This document shows, piece by piece, positions 50,400-63,737 of a stretch of 64,000 nt of DNA. Where the stretch lies: assembly GCA_009741485.1 (NCBI GenBank), contig CM019217.1, positions 38,453,961-38,517,960 on the forward strand. The letters are read 5' to 3'. Both the position numbers and the translations under genes were made by a program. The number at the start of each line of letters is the position of its first letter. Positions within the stretch are counted from its first letter, which is position 1. The stretch is from Malurus cyaneus samueli (Eukaryota; Chordata; Aves; Passeriformes; Maluridae). Under the pieces are notes generated by a model. The model did no database searches. It was not told where the DNA came from and saw only the letters and a program-made list of their open reading frames with translations.

Positions 50400-51420
50400 A
50401 GTTAAAGATGCCCTATGTGCTGCTTCAAAACTGTTTCCATAGCAGATCATGGTCAAAGGAGATTCTCTTCTGAAGGGAGCAGACGGCCCTATACGCAGAT
50501 GGGGAAATCTGCTGGCTCCCTGGGGTCCAGGCTGAAGATGTCTAAAGACTAAAGAAGAGAGAATTTCGTGCCCTGGTATGGCCATCAGGTTATTATCCAT
50601 AATAACAAGTCTAAGGTCAATCAAGAGACACTTTAGGGCCTTGGAACAACTGATTAAGGGATCAGGAGAACAAGTAGTGTCCCCCTCTGTTCTTCTAGGT
50701 GCAATGAAGGATGGAGAAAACAGGAAGAGCCTGCAGATCAATACCTGGCTCTGTCACTGGCAGAATTTCGGGGATGATCATGGTTCAGTTTATGTGACAA
50801 CAAGCCTCCAGGTGACAGATGGGGTACCACTGTCTCACTATCTCACAGAGCTCATTGGAAGAGCTTTAAAATAGATTTGAAGGAGAAAGGATAAAACAAA
50901 GCTCAGGAGAAGGGAATGTGTTGGCAGCATGCCAGAGTTTGGGGGGCAGTGTGCCAGCCGAGGTCCTGTGACTTGCTGTCTCAGTGGACATGGGGGATGG
51001 AGATCCATGAGGCAGCAAAGGCACAAGGAACCAGAGAACTTCAGGCCTGTCCTTGATACTGGGGAAGGTCATGGAGCAGATCATCTTGAGTGACATTATG
51101 CAGTGCATACACAACAAACCAGTGATCAGGCCCAACCAGCATGTATTTATGAAAGGCAGGTCCTGCTTGATTGCCTTCTTTGACATGGTGACTCAGTGGA
51201 TAAGGGGAAGGCTGTGGGTGTTGTCTACCTGGACATTAGTAAAAGCCATTGACACATTTCCCACCGCATTCTCCTGGAGAAACCGGCTGCTCGTAGCTTG
51301 GATGGCCATAAATGTGTGGTGCTTAGGGAAATGGTTTAGTGGAGTTGGCAGTTTGACTTGATCTTAAAGGCCTTCTTGAAGATAAATGATTCTGTGAGTC
51401 TATGATTGTGTCATTCCATG
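50400..51420 (+). mobile_element. CR1 LINE relic with ORF1-esterase and RT remnants, internally deleted
   Basis: The left part (to about 50874) includes INTWLCHW and TDGVPLSHYL followed by ELIGRALK and TAG. This matches the end of the avian CR1 ORF1 with its SGNH-esterase-like DGxHLS block. The right part (51050-51260) holds GKVMEQIILSDIMQCI, QHVFMKGRSCL and a broken AFDT-type reverse transcriptase motif A. A CR1 3' tail ('gattctgtgagtctatgatt') ends it near 51415. The stretch joining the two parts is far too short, so most of ORF2 is deleted. Frames are broken; it is not active. Confidence 0.8.
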
Positions 51421-54400
51421 ATAGCAGAAGAGGTATGGTTTTCAAAGGCATTTGGGAAGAATGTGGTGAACAATAAATGTGGTATGGACAGTTAATATTT
51501 GCTTCATACTTAAACGGTATCGGTCAAAGGCCTATCTGGTAGATGCAGGGCAGTACTTTAAAAAAATGAGTTAAGTTTTGCATTGTTGAGCATCACTTCA
51601 AGCATAATTTTGTGTAATGATATTTCTGAATATTTTCAGATACTGCCTGGTGAATCCTGGAAATTTTTAATTTTGGCAAAAAAAAAGGGATTTGAGGATA
51701 TCACAGACATTGATAATCCCATGAGTAAAACATTAGAAAAAATATGTTGATCTTAATTAACAATTTACTGTTGGTCTTTACCAACCAAAATAATGGATTT
51801 GATCTTTCTATGGCTTGTATTAGGCTTATGGCTTCTTATGGCTCCTCTTTCCTCAGAAAAAAAAGAACTGAAGACATTGGGAATTCTGTGAAACAAGCTG
51901 CTGGGACTCAGATTTGCTTAAGTCCTTCTATCAGAGGATCCATTAATTTTCCTCTCAGGTGTAAAAATTGCTGACTCTTTTGCTGATTTTTTTTTAAGGC
52001 TGAGATATGTTCTCTCGATTTTTGCTTCTGAGTAGGTATTTACTCCCTGCACATTCATGTTTCTAAATGGCTCTTCAGAGAGTCACTTCTGTTTTCTTGT
52101 AATGAAGGCTACAGGCAGGAGGTAGAGATGACAATCCTGTTTCATAGTAAATCTAAAGCCAGGTCATGAAGGAAAAAGTGTCTGAGAAGTCTTTTCTCTT
52201 TCAATAATGATTCACAGGTTTTTCAAGGAATTAATTTGGATAGGTATCTTTGTTGTATTGGAATTTTGGAATTAAAAATATGAATTTAAGCAAACATCAT
52301 CCAAGGTGATCTGTAGCCAGAGGAATAATCTGCATTAGCTTGCCTGGAGCCACTGATGTGACTTTTGTCTGCCTGGCACAGTTCTTATCTTGCCTTGGTG
52401 GGAGGAGTAGTTGTGTTTTGTGATGCTTCTAGTTGTTGGTGGAGTAGTTGCCCTGAGCAGTTGTGTAGCATTGCCTGGTGTTGCTGTGAGCTTCTCTTGC
52501 TCTCCTCTGTTTCCTTGTTAGTGGAACATTATGTCCCCTTTGGGTTGGCACATTTGGGCTGATGCATGTCTTTAGCTGGTGCATGTACAACACAAAAGTG
52601 TAAAGCAGTCTGAGTTAAGGTGACACAGCTGTGTTTAGTCAAAGGTAGTCCTTGAATTAGGCAGCCAACAACCAGGATTATAGGTGGTGAGAAGCTGACA
52701 GTAAAGATTACAGGGGAAGGGTTACAGCACAAACCTTTGTGTCCCCTGAGCCTAATCTGGATGCAGAGTGCTGCAAAGCAATACAACTTCTCTAATGTTG
52801 TTTGCCAACAGATTTGTATAATCTACTAATTTGATAAATTATGTTATTAGGCAAGTTATTATTTATGTTATTAGGCATGTTATTATTTGACCATGAAAGA
52901 ATGGTTTTATTTTATCCTGTTATGTAAAGATGAAAACATTTCTGTGATGAAAATTGTTAAGAAAGGAGAGCACACAATCACATTTCAGAATATATTTTGC
53001 AAATGTATTTGTTTGCTTTATTTATTTTTAATTGTTCTTTATTTGCTACAGTGTTTTCTTCTTCTGGAGGATGACAATCTAAATGCTCTTTTGTATCCCA
53101 AAGTTGGCATTGCCTGTGAAATTCTCCCACCCTCCCTGCTTTTGTTGCCAAAGTACTTTCTGCTGATCTTCACTCACTTTACCCAGAAGTGTGTGCAAAA
53201 TTAAAACACCTTAGTGAATCATGCTATTTCTGATAAATCTGTAAAACATGACGTAAAGTCCTGCTGAGTATTTTCTTTTTCATTTCCCCAGCAATGATTA
53301 GGCAATGGAAAATCACAGTATAATAGAAGTCTTCTGTTCAGCTGGTAGTTCTGCCCCTCATCATGAAATCTTCTGAATTACCTGTTCTGTTGAGTCTCAA
53401 TTAGGACACATTTTTCAACTTGCGTGGCTGCTCCTGTTACTAGTCTCTCATGATACGATAGTAAAACTTCGTAATCACCTTACCTCATTCACTCCTTCTT
53501 CTAGGAAAAGAAAATATACCACCATCGATAATTAAAGGGGGAAGGATGATATTAACACCCATGTCCAATTAGCTTCACTGGGATCTTTTCTGAGGAGAGT
53601 AAAATGTTTAAAATAGTCACCCTATGGGTTTTTTTTTGTTTTTTTTTTGTTTTTTTTATTTTTTAATAATTATTGTCAACTCATGCTAACCTAGTTCTCA
53701 TGAATATGCATTAATTTAAATTTGATTAGCTTCAGGAAGGATACAACTTTACCAGCTTTGGAATGGAACTCTGGAAGAAGAAACACCTGAATAGCATGTA
53801 CTTGTAGAACCAGTGCTGTATTGTGTGCAGTTCAGCAGATTGCTAAAAATACAAGGTTTTGACCCGTTGTTAATGTGGTTAATCTCTGTTAATAATGCTG
53901 TAAAAATCTGCCTGAATTTTTTATGTGATATGGACTATATTTGAAGTGGAACTGATTTTTTAATAACATGCACTTTGTGATGATCTGGGCAGTGCTTTAG
54001 AAGAAAATTATCCAAAATGGTCCATCAGCCTGTTTATAAGATAATTATACACATTTTGCTAGTTAATGTGCAGTAGTTCATTGGGGTTTTTCAGGCAATG
54101 CTTGTGCAATCGAAAAAGGTAAATGGAAGCTGCTGAATCCTTAAAGGCTGAAGTACAACGTGTGATAAGTATTGTCTCTGTTCTCCCACAGCTCTTTAAT
54201 TATGAATACCAAGTATTGAAATGAGGATAAAGCTACTTCACTATTCTGTTAACATCCCCCTTCCTTTTAGTATAGGAAAAGAGAAAAGTGTAGGCAACTG
54301 AAACAAAGGTTTCATTATGTGTCTTAAGGAGAAATGATGGTGGGGGCCTGTAATTATGCTTCCATGGTTGAGTCCTTGGCTACAGCTATAGGCTGTACTT

Positions 54401-57400
54401 CCACTATTTCCAGTACTGAAAAGAAGGGAAGATAAAGAAAAGTAGAAAATTGTTCTTAGGGGCCTGGCAGGAGGTTTGTGGTTTTTTTTTCCTTTTCCAA
54501 ATCTTTTCAACTACTATTTCTTTAGTTGTGCAAGTACAGTTGGGAAGGAAGGAAAGGGAAGGAAGTGAAAAATCCAGCAGAGCAAATTTTCCTTGGGGGT
54601 AAGGTTGTGCTTCCATGAGATTTTTTTTTGGAAAAATTTCAAAATTACATAATCAATGAATATGCAAGCAGACCCAAACTACTGTGCTGACTTGTCTCTG
54701 TATTTTTCTTATGCTTCTGCAGTGCCTGGGTAGGATGAGGAGAAATTTCAAGGATTCAAACTAGTTTCTTGTATTCATAAGTGTTTCAAATGATGTGTGT
54801 AGATGAAGAAATAGCAATAAATTTCAACATCCACTGCACCTTTCTATGTAGAGATGCAGCACTCGAAACCTTGCCAGATAGGCTACACCAGAATACTGGG
54901 TATTAATGTCCTAAAATTTTGAAGTGAGAGCGGCTCATATGGTCTAATTGAAACGTTAAAAACTTGTGGGTTTTTTGTTCCCTCTGGTCTCATTTGTGGT
55001 TCTCAAAGAAGGATTTCTGAAAACCTTAATCTTAACAATGTTACCATGAAGTAGAACCCTGATATGAAGTTAATTTGATGATACACAGTGAAATTTGTTT
55101 CCAAGACTTCAGAACTGAAATGCATGACATTGTTTCCAAATCTCTTTTTCATGCCTAATTAGGTATCCTGTTTGTCAAAGTTCCTTCACTTCTAGCATCT
55201 CCCTTCAAATCTTGGCAGAAGAATCTATAAAAAATGTAGAAGAACCCCTTGTCCTTTAAAATAACTTTGCTATCACCAATTAAGTACTTGGTTAAAAAAA
55301 AACCCAACCCAACCAAAACACAACCTTCATCAAAAAACCTTAAAGCTGCAAATAACTGCAGTTTTGAGTCTGTAGCTACCAGGTTTTGAAGCTTAAAATA
55401 CAGAAACATGTAGCAAATTGCAATTTTGAAAGCAAAAGCTTTTGTCTCCTATCACAAGTACAAAGTTTGAACTGGAATTTTTTAAGATAGAAATATCTTA
55501 GAGGTATGATGACATGCCACTGAGGTGAGAATCTAGTCCTAAGTCGCTAAAATGTTAAGTGGAACTGCTATAAGTTTAGTAGGTTGGATTCTAATTGGTC
55601 TCTCATCTACACAATATTGAAGAGGTGATGTAATCTTATGATGCCTCTAGCTCATCGGGAATTTAAAGAAAGAAAAGTCAATAAATACAAAAAAAAAGTG
55701 GATGTAGGGGTTTACTTTAGCTATTCACAATCTGCATGCGACCTATATTGAGTAATGAGATATAAATCCCACTAGGCAAAAACATACAGTGGCTGCCCTT
55801 GTAGTGTTTTAATTTGAAGATTGTCAGCCTGACGAATTTTCTGCATCTGGAGTAGAACTACTATAAAATAATGGAAGCTTTCAAACTGGTAGAAAGTTTT
55901 GCAAGAGAACATAATCAAGAGATTTGAGGATCTCTATGACAAGTTTATTTAATCATCAGCTGCTCTTTTTATCTGGACCCAAACAAAAGAGAAAGCTCAA
56001 AACCATTGTATCAAGTAAGAACTTACAAAACTGTACATATCACTTCTTCAGGGATTAATTTAGATACTGAATTTCATAGAATTATTTCAGTTTTGGTTTA
56101 CATATGCAGCATATACATCTATAATACCTGAATAAATAGTTTACAAGATCCCCTTAATTTCCATGACAACTACTTTGTGAGTCAAACTTACAGGACAATG
56201 CCAAGCAAAATGATAGAGAAAAGAATAACTTCAGAAAGATGGGTGTCTTAAAAAATTTTACAAACAACCATTTGGTTTTGAACATGACTGTAAAATCATG
56301 TAAGACCAATTGTGTATCTAAGACAGTTTCCTGTCTCTGAGAATGGCCAATAGGAAGTGCTTGGAAAAGTGTGTAAAAGTTGGCCAAGAATATGGCAGGT
56401 TTTTTCCTTGTCAAATTCTTTATGAGTTTTTTCCATATATTTTTTCTGCTGTTTTTTAAAATGCAAGCAATAGGTCTCACTTAAAGGGAATGTGAGGCTG
56501 AGGAACAGGAATCTTTGGGAGGCTGGCATGGAGGACTAGGAAGAGACTTGTAGGGGTTCTAAGGGTCTTCTGGAAGAACATGAGGGAAATCTGTTCATCA
56601 GAACTAATGCAAAAACTGTCCAATGGGTCATGGTGGGTGGCCACAGACTGCAGGTGAAGTGGGATTCTTGGTAAGGAAAGTGAGCTGGGAGTGCTCAGAG
56701 GATCTTCAAAGGAGATTGAGGAAGGGTGTTCTTGTCTTGCTCTCAGGCAGGCCGGTTCCTCTCCAGTCTCCTTCATAAAAAACCACTATACCTGCGCCTG
56801 GATCACCATAGGTTTCCTGATGTTGCCAGGAGGGGCTGGGCTAGTGTCTCTTGTTATTGTGGAAGGCTGCTTCCCAAACGGTAGCTAACTCTGATTACAA
56901 TCTTCTAATGCTGATCAGAGACTGCTGAAGGACAGAGGCTAGTTGGGCTGTACATGACACTTAACAGCTAATCCCTATTTCCTTGGTACAGGCAAACAGC
57001 TGGTCATCTGTGTTTGGCTTACTTCTACTCAATGTGCCATACATTTTCTCAGGGAACATAGATATTTTAGCTTGATTTGATCTGAATTAGTGAGCAGTAG
57101 TAGCAGAGTCAAAGTGGTTATATTGACAAGACTTTATTTGCAACAGGCTTAAAAAAAAAAGAATTCTAAACTGCTGCAAATTTTGGTTGTAAGCATGTTG
57201 TCCAGAATAAGACAGGAGTCAAAGGAGACTAAAATATATATATGTATACATATGTATGTATTTTTAATATATTTTTCTCTGGCTATGCATTAGTCAGTGC
57301 ATATTATCAACTTAGTAAGAGACTCAACAGATACTGATAGATTTTAACAAAGCAATTGACCTTTCTGAGATCTAAATAGCTGAGTAAATGTAAAGATGTT

Positions 57401-59765
57401 GGGGTATACTGACAGAATATTCAGTACATAAGGATCTACATCTGTTTGCTGCATTTATTTATCTGACACAAAAGTGGAAAGGAGAATAAAAATATACTAT
57501 CTGTCATGTTCTATAGCAGTGTGATGCTCACAAAACGTGACAAGAACTGGTTTTTGTAATATAGATCACGTGTGACTAATGCCCACAAGTTCCTGTGCTG
57601 TTATCCTGCATTAGAAAGCTGTAAAAGCTGGGTATCATTAACAAAAATCATGTATTGATTAGAAGAAAATGACAAATCTTTCAGCCTAAACTTTCCTTAT
57701 GTTGTAGCTGTAGCCAGTGGATTTATATCAATTTATTGGTACAGTAGCAACATGTAGGAGCTCTAGCAGAGAACATGCACAGGCAGGGAAGTTTATTCAC
57801 ACAGCATTTCCAAAATACACGGGAAATACTGAATGTGGGTGAAAATCAGTTCTCTTTAGTTTTCTTTTTCTGTTAGTTTCCCTCTATGGACTGAAGGGAT
57901 CAACCTGAGGCATCATTAAGTCCTGCTCACCTAATTATTTGGCACTGTCTAACTTACTTGTTTCACTGGTTGCTTAATGGTGTATAAAATGATGACACTG
58001 ACATTTTCTGCAGATGTTACATCATGTATTTTTTGCTTCTACCACACCAGTTTATTATCAATGTTTACATCTTCTGAGCTGCTGCAGCTCTACTCTGTTA
58101 CTCTCTGTAAGAGCTGCAGAGTTATAGAATACTATCTCTAACTAGGAAAGTCTTATTTTGCTTAGGCTTATGAATGTTGTGCTCCAGCTCTGCTTTCTTG
58201 TTGTTAAATATCTGTATTGTGTTTGAACTGATTCTGGTTCATTAAGCCTCACTAGCCCATGTGCTGCTGCAGTGTCCACTCATGTATGAATTCCCCAGGA
58301 GCTGGGAGGGAAGATGATGTTAGTGCTGCACCCTCAACTGGTTTCGTACAAGGGGGGGATTCGCCTTTGCAGGAGTCCCCTCTGGGCCAGGTATGGTCAG
58401 CTGACTACGCCATGCCAGAAAATGACCTCAACTAAAGAAAACTGGCAAGTAATGCTCTTGTTTTTTTGGTTAGGAATGTTGATTACAACTGCTAAATAGC
58501 AATATTAATGGCTAATTAATGGGGCTGGAGAATGAAGAGGGGAAAGAAAGCAACAAATTTTACAAGGATTCATATATATAGCTTGTAACCTTGAAGAGCA
58601 ATATGCTTTCCTTTGTGTATGTGTGGTGGGAGGGGATGGACAAAAAAATCCATCATAAATGTAGCTCCCAAATACTTTTTCTCTTTGTAAAGTCTAGAAA
58701 GAAGTATTCCCAATATCTGTAGAATTCTGTGACAGCATTTGTTTGAAATGCAACATTTACCCCAAGATAACAAAATATTATTCAACTATATTTTGTTTTC
58801 AATGTTTTGACTTTGCAGGTGTCTTTTTTGAACTGACGCTATGCCAGAAGTGAGAGCTTATAGTATTAAACATCTGACCTAAATCCCAGTGAAGTTAAGC
58901 TCCCCATTATTCTGGTCTTGTCCCCAATAAATATAGAAGACTTTGTGATCCAGTCCCTCTATCCCTTGAACTAATCCAGACCTATTATGTACTTCTGAAA
59001 TTTTCTTTAATTTTCACTAAATTTTGTTTCCTGACATTGACCTTCATTTACTCTGTTTGTTCAAAACCTAATTTAGTCTGTTAAAGCAATAACAATTGTA
59101 GCTCTGGGCAATTTCAGGGGATTAATGACTGATTGAGAGGGTTTATGGCCTGAGGCAATGACTCAGGGCTATTAACTTCATCTACAGAAAATGTATCAGG
59201 AAATGTTTTAGACTGAAGTTGTTGCTTGGCAGTCTGCAGCTGTATCTGAATTGGGGGAGGATCACTCTATGGCAAAAACAATTGCCTATAAAGTCTGAAT
59301 GGGTTTATTAGAAGATACTATTACAATTTTGGTTTATAGCAGCTCTAAAAGGCCTGAACTAAAATGAAAATAAGGCAGGAAAATAGAAAGGCTTGCTCTG
59401 CATTGTGCTGTGCAAAAACAAGGTAATGGGCAGTTCCTCTCAAGCTTTTATTACCTTTTTAAAAAAAATAAGAATGTATTGTAGAGCTTCATAAAGCAGG
59501 TGATTCCAGTTTCTCCTATAATATTAAATATTGCGCTTTTTAAAAGTATTCCAAAATGGATCTCTAAATCAGAATTGCCTTACAGAAGTGTTTGATATCC
59601 ATGACCTTTTCAAATTAAGTTTCCAAGTTCTGAATACTAGTAGAGAGATATTCAAATGCATGAGAGTTAGACACATTAATTATGTGTGTATCTAGAACTA
59701 ATCAATGTATGTGTCATAGGCTCTGAATTTTTTTCCTGTAAATCCGCTTGAAGTAAGGTTCAGTT
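51421..59765. other. Gene-free DNA
   Basis: AT-rich DNA with a somewhat more GC-rich block at about 52340-52780, a T/G-rich stretch at 53628-53665, and a GA/CT-mixed block at about 56490-56790 whose origin I cannot name. No exon or RNA gene was recognised. Confidence 0.55.
52841..52888. repeat. 24-base direct duplication
   Basis: ATGTTATTAGGCAAGTTATT plus ATTT, then the same 24 bases with one A-to-T change, immediately adjacent. Confidence 0.9.
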
Positions 59766-59774
59766 TACAGGTAG

Positions 59775-59985
59775 TCACACTGTTTGAATGACCTGCCAGA
59801 GGTGGAAGAAGTTACCTGAAGAATATGCAGAATACTCACTCTTGCAGGTTTCCAAATCTTGTCTGGATAAAACCCTAAGCAACTTGTTCTAACTTCAGAA
59901 GTGGCTCTGCTTTGAACAGGGACTTGGGCAAAATTATTTCCAAAGGTATCTTCCAACCTGTATTGTTCCATGATTCTTTGCTTTA
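59775..59985 (+). mobile_element. CR1-like 3' end
   Basis: 'gtttccaaatcttgtctgg', 'ggctctgctttgaacaggg' and 'tatcttccaacctgtattg' then 'ttccatgattc' follow the order of a CR1 3' end in plus orientation. It is well diverged. Confidence 0.65.
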
Positions 59986-62720
59986 TGTGTATATGACAAA
60001 GCCAGGAGTGGAAATTCAATCTTGTTGGTCCAACAGGACTGTGAACAAAAGAATATGTAAATATCATAATAACCTTCTTTAAATCTCTGACTCCCAGTGG
60101 GATATGGGGTTCTACAGTTTTTAGCATATTTTCAAATCCTTCCTTCAGGTGCTTGTCTTCCTTTATAAGCTAAGGAGACCATTCAAAACTAAAGGTAATA
60201 GTTATGCGGATGTTTTTGCTTTTGTTGGTTTTCATAGTTAGTGTTGGCATCTTAATTTATTTTCAAAATTTGTCTTCACTGCAGATTCTCTTTTGGGACA
60301 AATTCCTTTATTTGATAGTTGGTTTTTGGAAAAAAATGTTCAATTGTTTTTTTCCCAAGTAAATGTTCAAAAGTGCATTTGGAAATATTTCTATGTGCAA
60401 GCAGTGAGTTTGCAGTTAGCACAGCTCCTCACAAGAGCTCCATTTCAGGGTGTCTTTGTGTAGAGTATGAACCATTTGCATTCCAGCTCCACAGAGCTGT
60501 TTTTCTATTCTTATTCTTCATATTGTTGTTTCTCTCATGTAATATCTTTAATATGCCATGTTTTCTGTCTGTGAAACCTGTTACTTTTGATCTGGGATAG
60601 GTGTTACAGTTAAGAAATATTTTCAAAAAGTGGGCCAAGGATTGTATTAAAACTTGAATTAAACCTGTGTATATTTTGATTTGATTTTAATTTCTTAGTC
60701 TTCACTTCTCTTCTTGACTTTATTTGGAAAGGGACACAAATATTAGGAACAAGTATCTTATATGAAAGAGCCATAAATATCTATTCCAATGAAATTTATG
60801 CCTAGGTTTTTAACTAGAATTACATCCACAAATCTTGGGTGAATAGAAGTCACTAACCTGTTCACTGCTTGTCCAAATCAAAGCCTTGGCTAACAGCTTT
60901 TGACAAGTGCTCAAGAAATACAAAGGTGACAGTTATTACACATCTTTCCTCCCTTGCTAACACACACTTTAAAAAATGGAGAAATGTATTACATCAGTAT
61001 TTTGAATTTTCTACTCTGAATTTGCAGCTTTTTTGAAATTTCATCCTTTCAGTCTTTGAAATGCATCATCAACATTTTTACTGTCACTTTTCTTTACGTT
61101 ATTGAATAAGAAGAGACAATATATTGAACATCAAGCTATGGAAATATTTCTCTCCTGACAGCAAAAACTTAATTGAAAGAATTAGGGATGCTTTTCTTAT
61201 ATTATTTTGAGAGACTTAAAACTCCTCATTGATGTGTATGAACAGCAAACAACAGAGTCCACATATCATCTAGGTATTTTTTAGAACAAAATCACGGCAG
61301 TGAGTTAAAAAAGTGGATACAAAAATATTTGAGAAGTGATCCAAAGTTAGGGTATGAATCTTTATTTTTGACCCAAAAATACTTTGAGTGACCTGTTTAA
61401 GAAGGGAGGCTCTTACTAGTTTTTTGTTGTCTCTTCAATACTTAGCAGCTCAGCCTAATCCTGAATTATTATGCAGTGGAGGATAAGGGCCATTCTGTGA
61501 TTGTGGTCTCTTTTATTCCTTTACTGGCTTCAGCTGTAGAAATGTCTGTCACACAATCCAGTAAGATATATTTCTATATGGGATCTCTGAAGAGCAGACA
61601 AATTGCATATATTTGTAGATTAAAATACTATTTTGTATCATCTCTCCAAATACCACCTGCATGTATTTTAGTGTCAGTGTGGAATACAAAGAAAAATGAT
61701 AAAATTTAACTAAATGTTACCATAATCAACAAATGGAGGTTTTAGGGTATCACTGCCTTTGTGTCTGATATACTTGATCATTCTGCTTTCCATTCTGGCA
61801 TTTTTCTCCTAAATCTTCTGGATTCCTTTTTTTTTTCTTATCAGCTTGGTAACTGCAAGTTTAATTCTACAGGTCCTTCTGTGAGCAGGACTATTCCACA
61901 CACCAGGTCTGGAAGCCTGGCCTTGCTGGCGTGTGGAATGGTTTCTGTGTTTTGCAGAGATCATGCTTGGTTTCATTGCGCAGATATTGAATGGAGGTAT
62001 ATCTAATTTCTCTTCAGAGACATTGTTTTCTAGTTTCACTGCTTCTCTGACTACTCTCATGAGAATCTCAGGCTAGATTTTCATTGTATCTGCATAACAG
62101 CACATAACTTAATGAATTTTGACTGTATTAAGTTTCTTTTTCTGGTTTCATTTTGCCAGGTGATGGCAGTAAAGGACCTTTGCTTTTCCTGCATTTACTA
62201 TGAAGTACAAAACATTCAGATTCCTAGCCTGTGTCCTGGGGAAAGGACTCACTTTCATTCCTGTTCCTTCCTTACAGCTCATTATGACATCCATCATGAA
62301 ATGGAAAAAAAAGCATGGCTTGGATTGCAGGCTGTTTGGGTTTTTTTTCTCCTTCTTAATAAATGAAAAATGTGGTATCTGTTTTTCACTTTCCTTTCTC
62401 TTTATTGGCCTTCTCACACCATATATTCTAGTATAACCTTTAAATGTATTCCATACAGTGCAAGCTGCAGTGTTTGATTTTGGTCGGAAGATATTTAAAA
62501 ATGCCCCTGGAAGTTTAGCATAGATTGTATGTTAAGGCACAGAGTGTCTCAATAAAGCTGTTTTTCTGGGATTTGTCACTCAGGCAGATGGTAACATAGC
62601 AATGTTGTATCAAAAACATCTTCAAAATGAAAAGCCTTGCAGTAAGCCTGGAGTGTACCTGCTGGAAATGGAACAAGTCAACCATTCACAACTAATGTTT
62701 TATTGATGGTCTAAAAGAAA

Positions 62721-62740
62721 GGGGGGGGGGGGGGGGGGGG
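62721..62740. repeat. Poly(G), 20 bases
   Basis: Twenty uninterrupted G on plus. Long G runs are rare in vertebrate DNA and can form quadruplexes; the run length may be a sequencing estimate. Confidence 0.9.
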
Positions 62741-63330
62741 AAGCCAGACTAGAAAACACAATTTAATTCAGCTTGGCCTTGAAAGTTCCTTTCTTAATCT
62801 TATATTTAATGAGCATAGGAGAGGATAGAAAAGTGACTAGCTAACCACTTCTCAAACAAACCACAGCAATGACTGTTAACAGAGAATGTGCTTGACTGTG
62901 GTTTTGATTAGTGCTCTCATGCCATCAGTTGGGGGAGTGAGATAAATGTTTTTCTTGCAGCAAAAATCCATCTCAAACTGTGTGTTGCTTAAGGCCATCA
63001 GTGCTGTAATGAGAACAGTTTCATGTTTTAATTCAGATGGAGAGTGAATTTTAGGAATTCATCTAATGCACTTGGGTCACAACAGAGTTGGGCTACTTTT
63101 GTTCATGTTTTTATTCTGTGGAGACGCTTCACCGAGTTGGTGTGCAGCCACCAGACACTGGACTAGTCCATTAAGTTCTCTCCTTTTTCAGATCTTTTTC
63201 ATAATAAACTGATATTATTATCTATGCTTATACTAGAAGGCCATATGGGAAGCTGCTATCATCCTATGCATATGTTTGGTTGTGTTAGATCTCATTGAAG
63301 CTTGTACTATTTCAGGTTTTAAGGTTGCCT

Positions 63331-63332
<2 letters not shown>

Positions 63333-63366
<34 letters not shown>

Positions 63367-63409
63367 TTGTTTGTTTTTTTGTTTTTTGTTTTTTTGTGTT
63401 GTTTTTTTA
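63333..63409. repeat. Poly(T) of 33 followed by T/G-rich low complexity
   Basis: Pure T at 63333-63365, then G-interrupted T blocks to about 63409. It could be the A-tail of a minus-strand retrocopy, but no body was recognised on the right. Confidence 0.85.
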
Positions 63410-63737
63410 ACTTCTCCCAGCACATTCCTGCTTTCCTTTGTATCCTTGTCAACTCTGTGCCACTAGTCAACCCCTTTAGTACATATCTACTCCTCAAGCC
63501 AGGGCCATGGGTGAAAATATTAAATAAAACTGTTCCCTAAACCAACCTACTAGGAACTCCAGTAGCAACATTTTTCTAGGCTGAAAATTTGCATTTTTGC
63601 CTGTCTGGTTGATGTGACTGATGCAGCAACCTTGACCTTGTGCCATGAGTAGGCTTAATATGTATGTCACAGAACTTCAAAAGATATTGAAGAAAAATTG
63701 AAATATTATCTTTAACAAGAGATTAGTTGCTGATGCA

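Larger units (their letters stand above)
59986..63737. other. Gene-free DNA with homopolymer runs
   Basis: AT-rich sequence without a supported gene. Contains the G20 run and, at the right, a long T tract. Confidence 0.55.

Noticed and set aside
56066..56100. Possible antisense CR1 tail ('ttcatagaattatttcagtt')
   Set aside because: The match is about 20 bases and could be chance.
56490..56790. Frames and mixed GA/CT block that might be an exon or LTR
   Set aside because: No matching splice signals, protein family or LTR termini could be recognised; left as unassigned DNA.
63295..63540. Poly-Phe/Leu frame and its Lys-rich antisense
   Set aside because: Produced by the T33 run and the neighbouring T/G-rich DNA.
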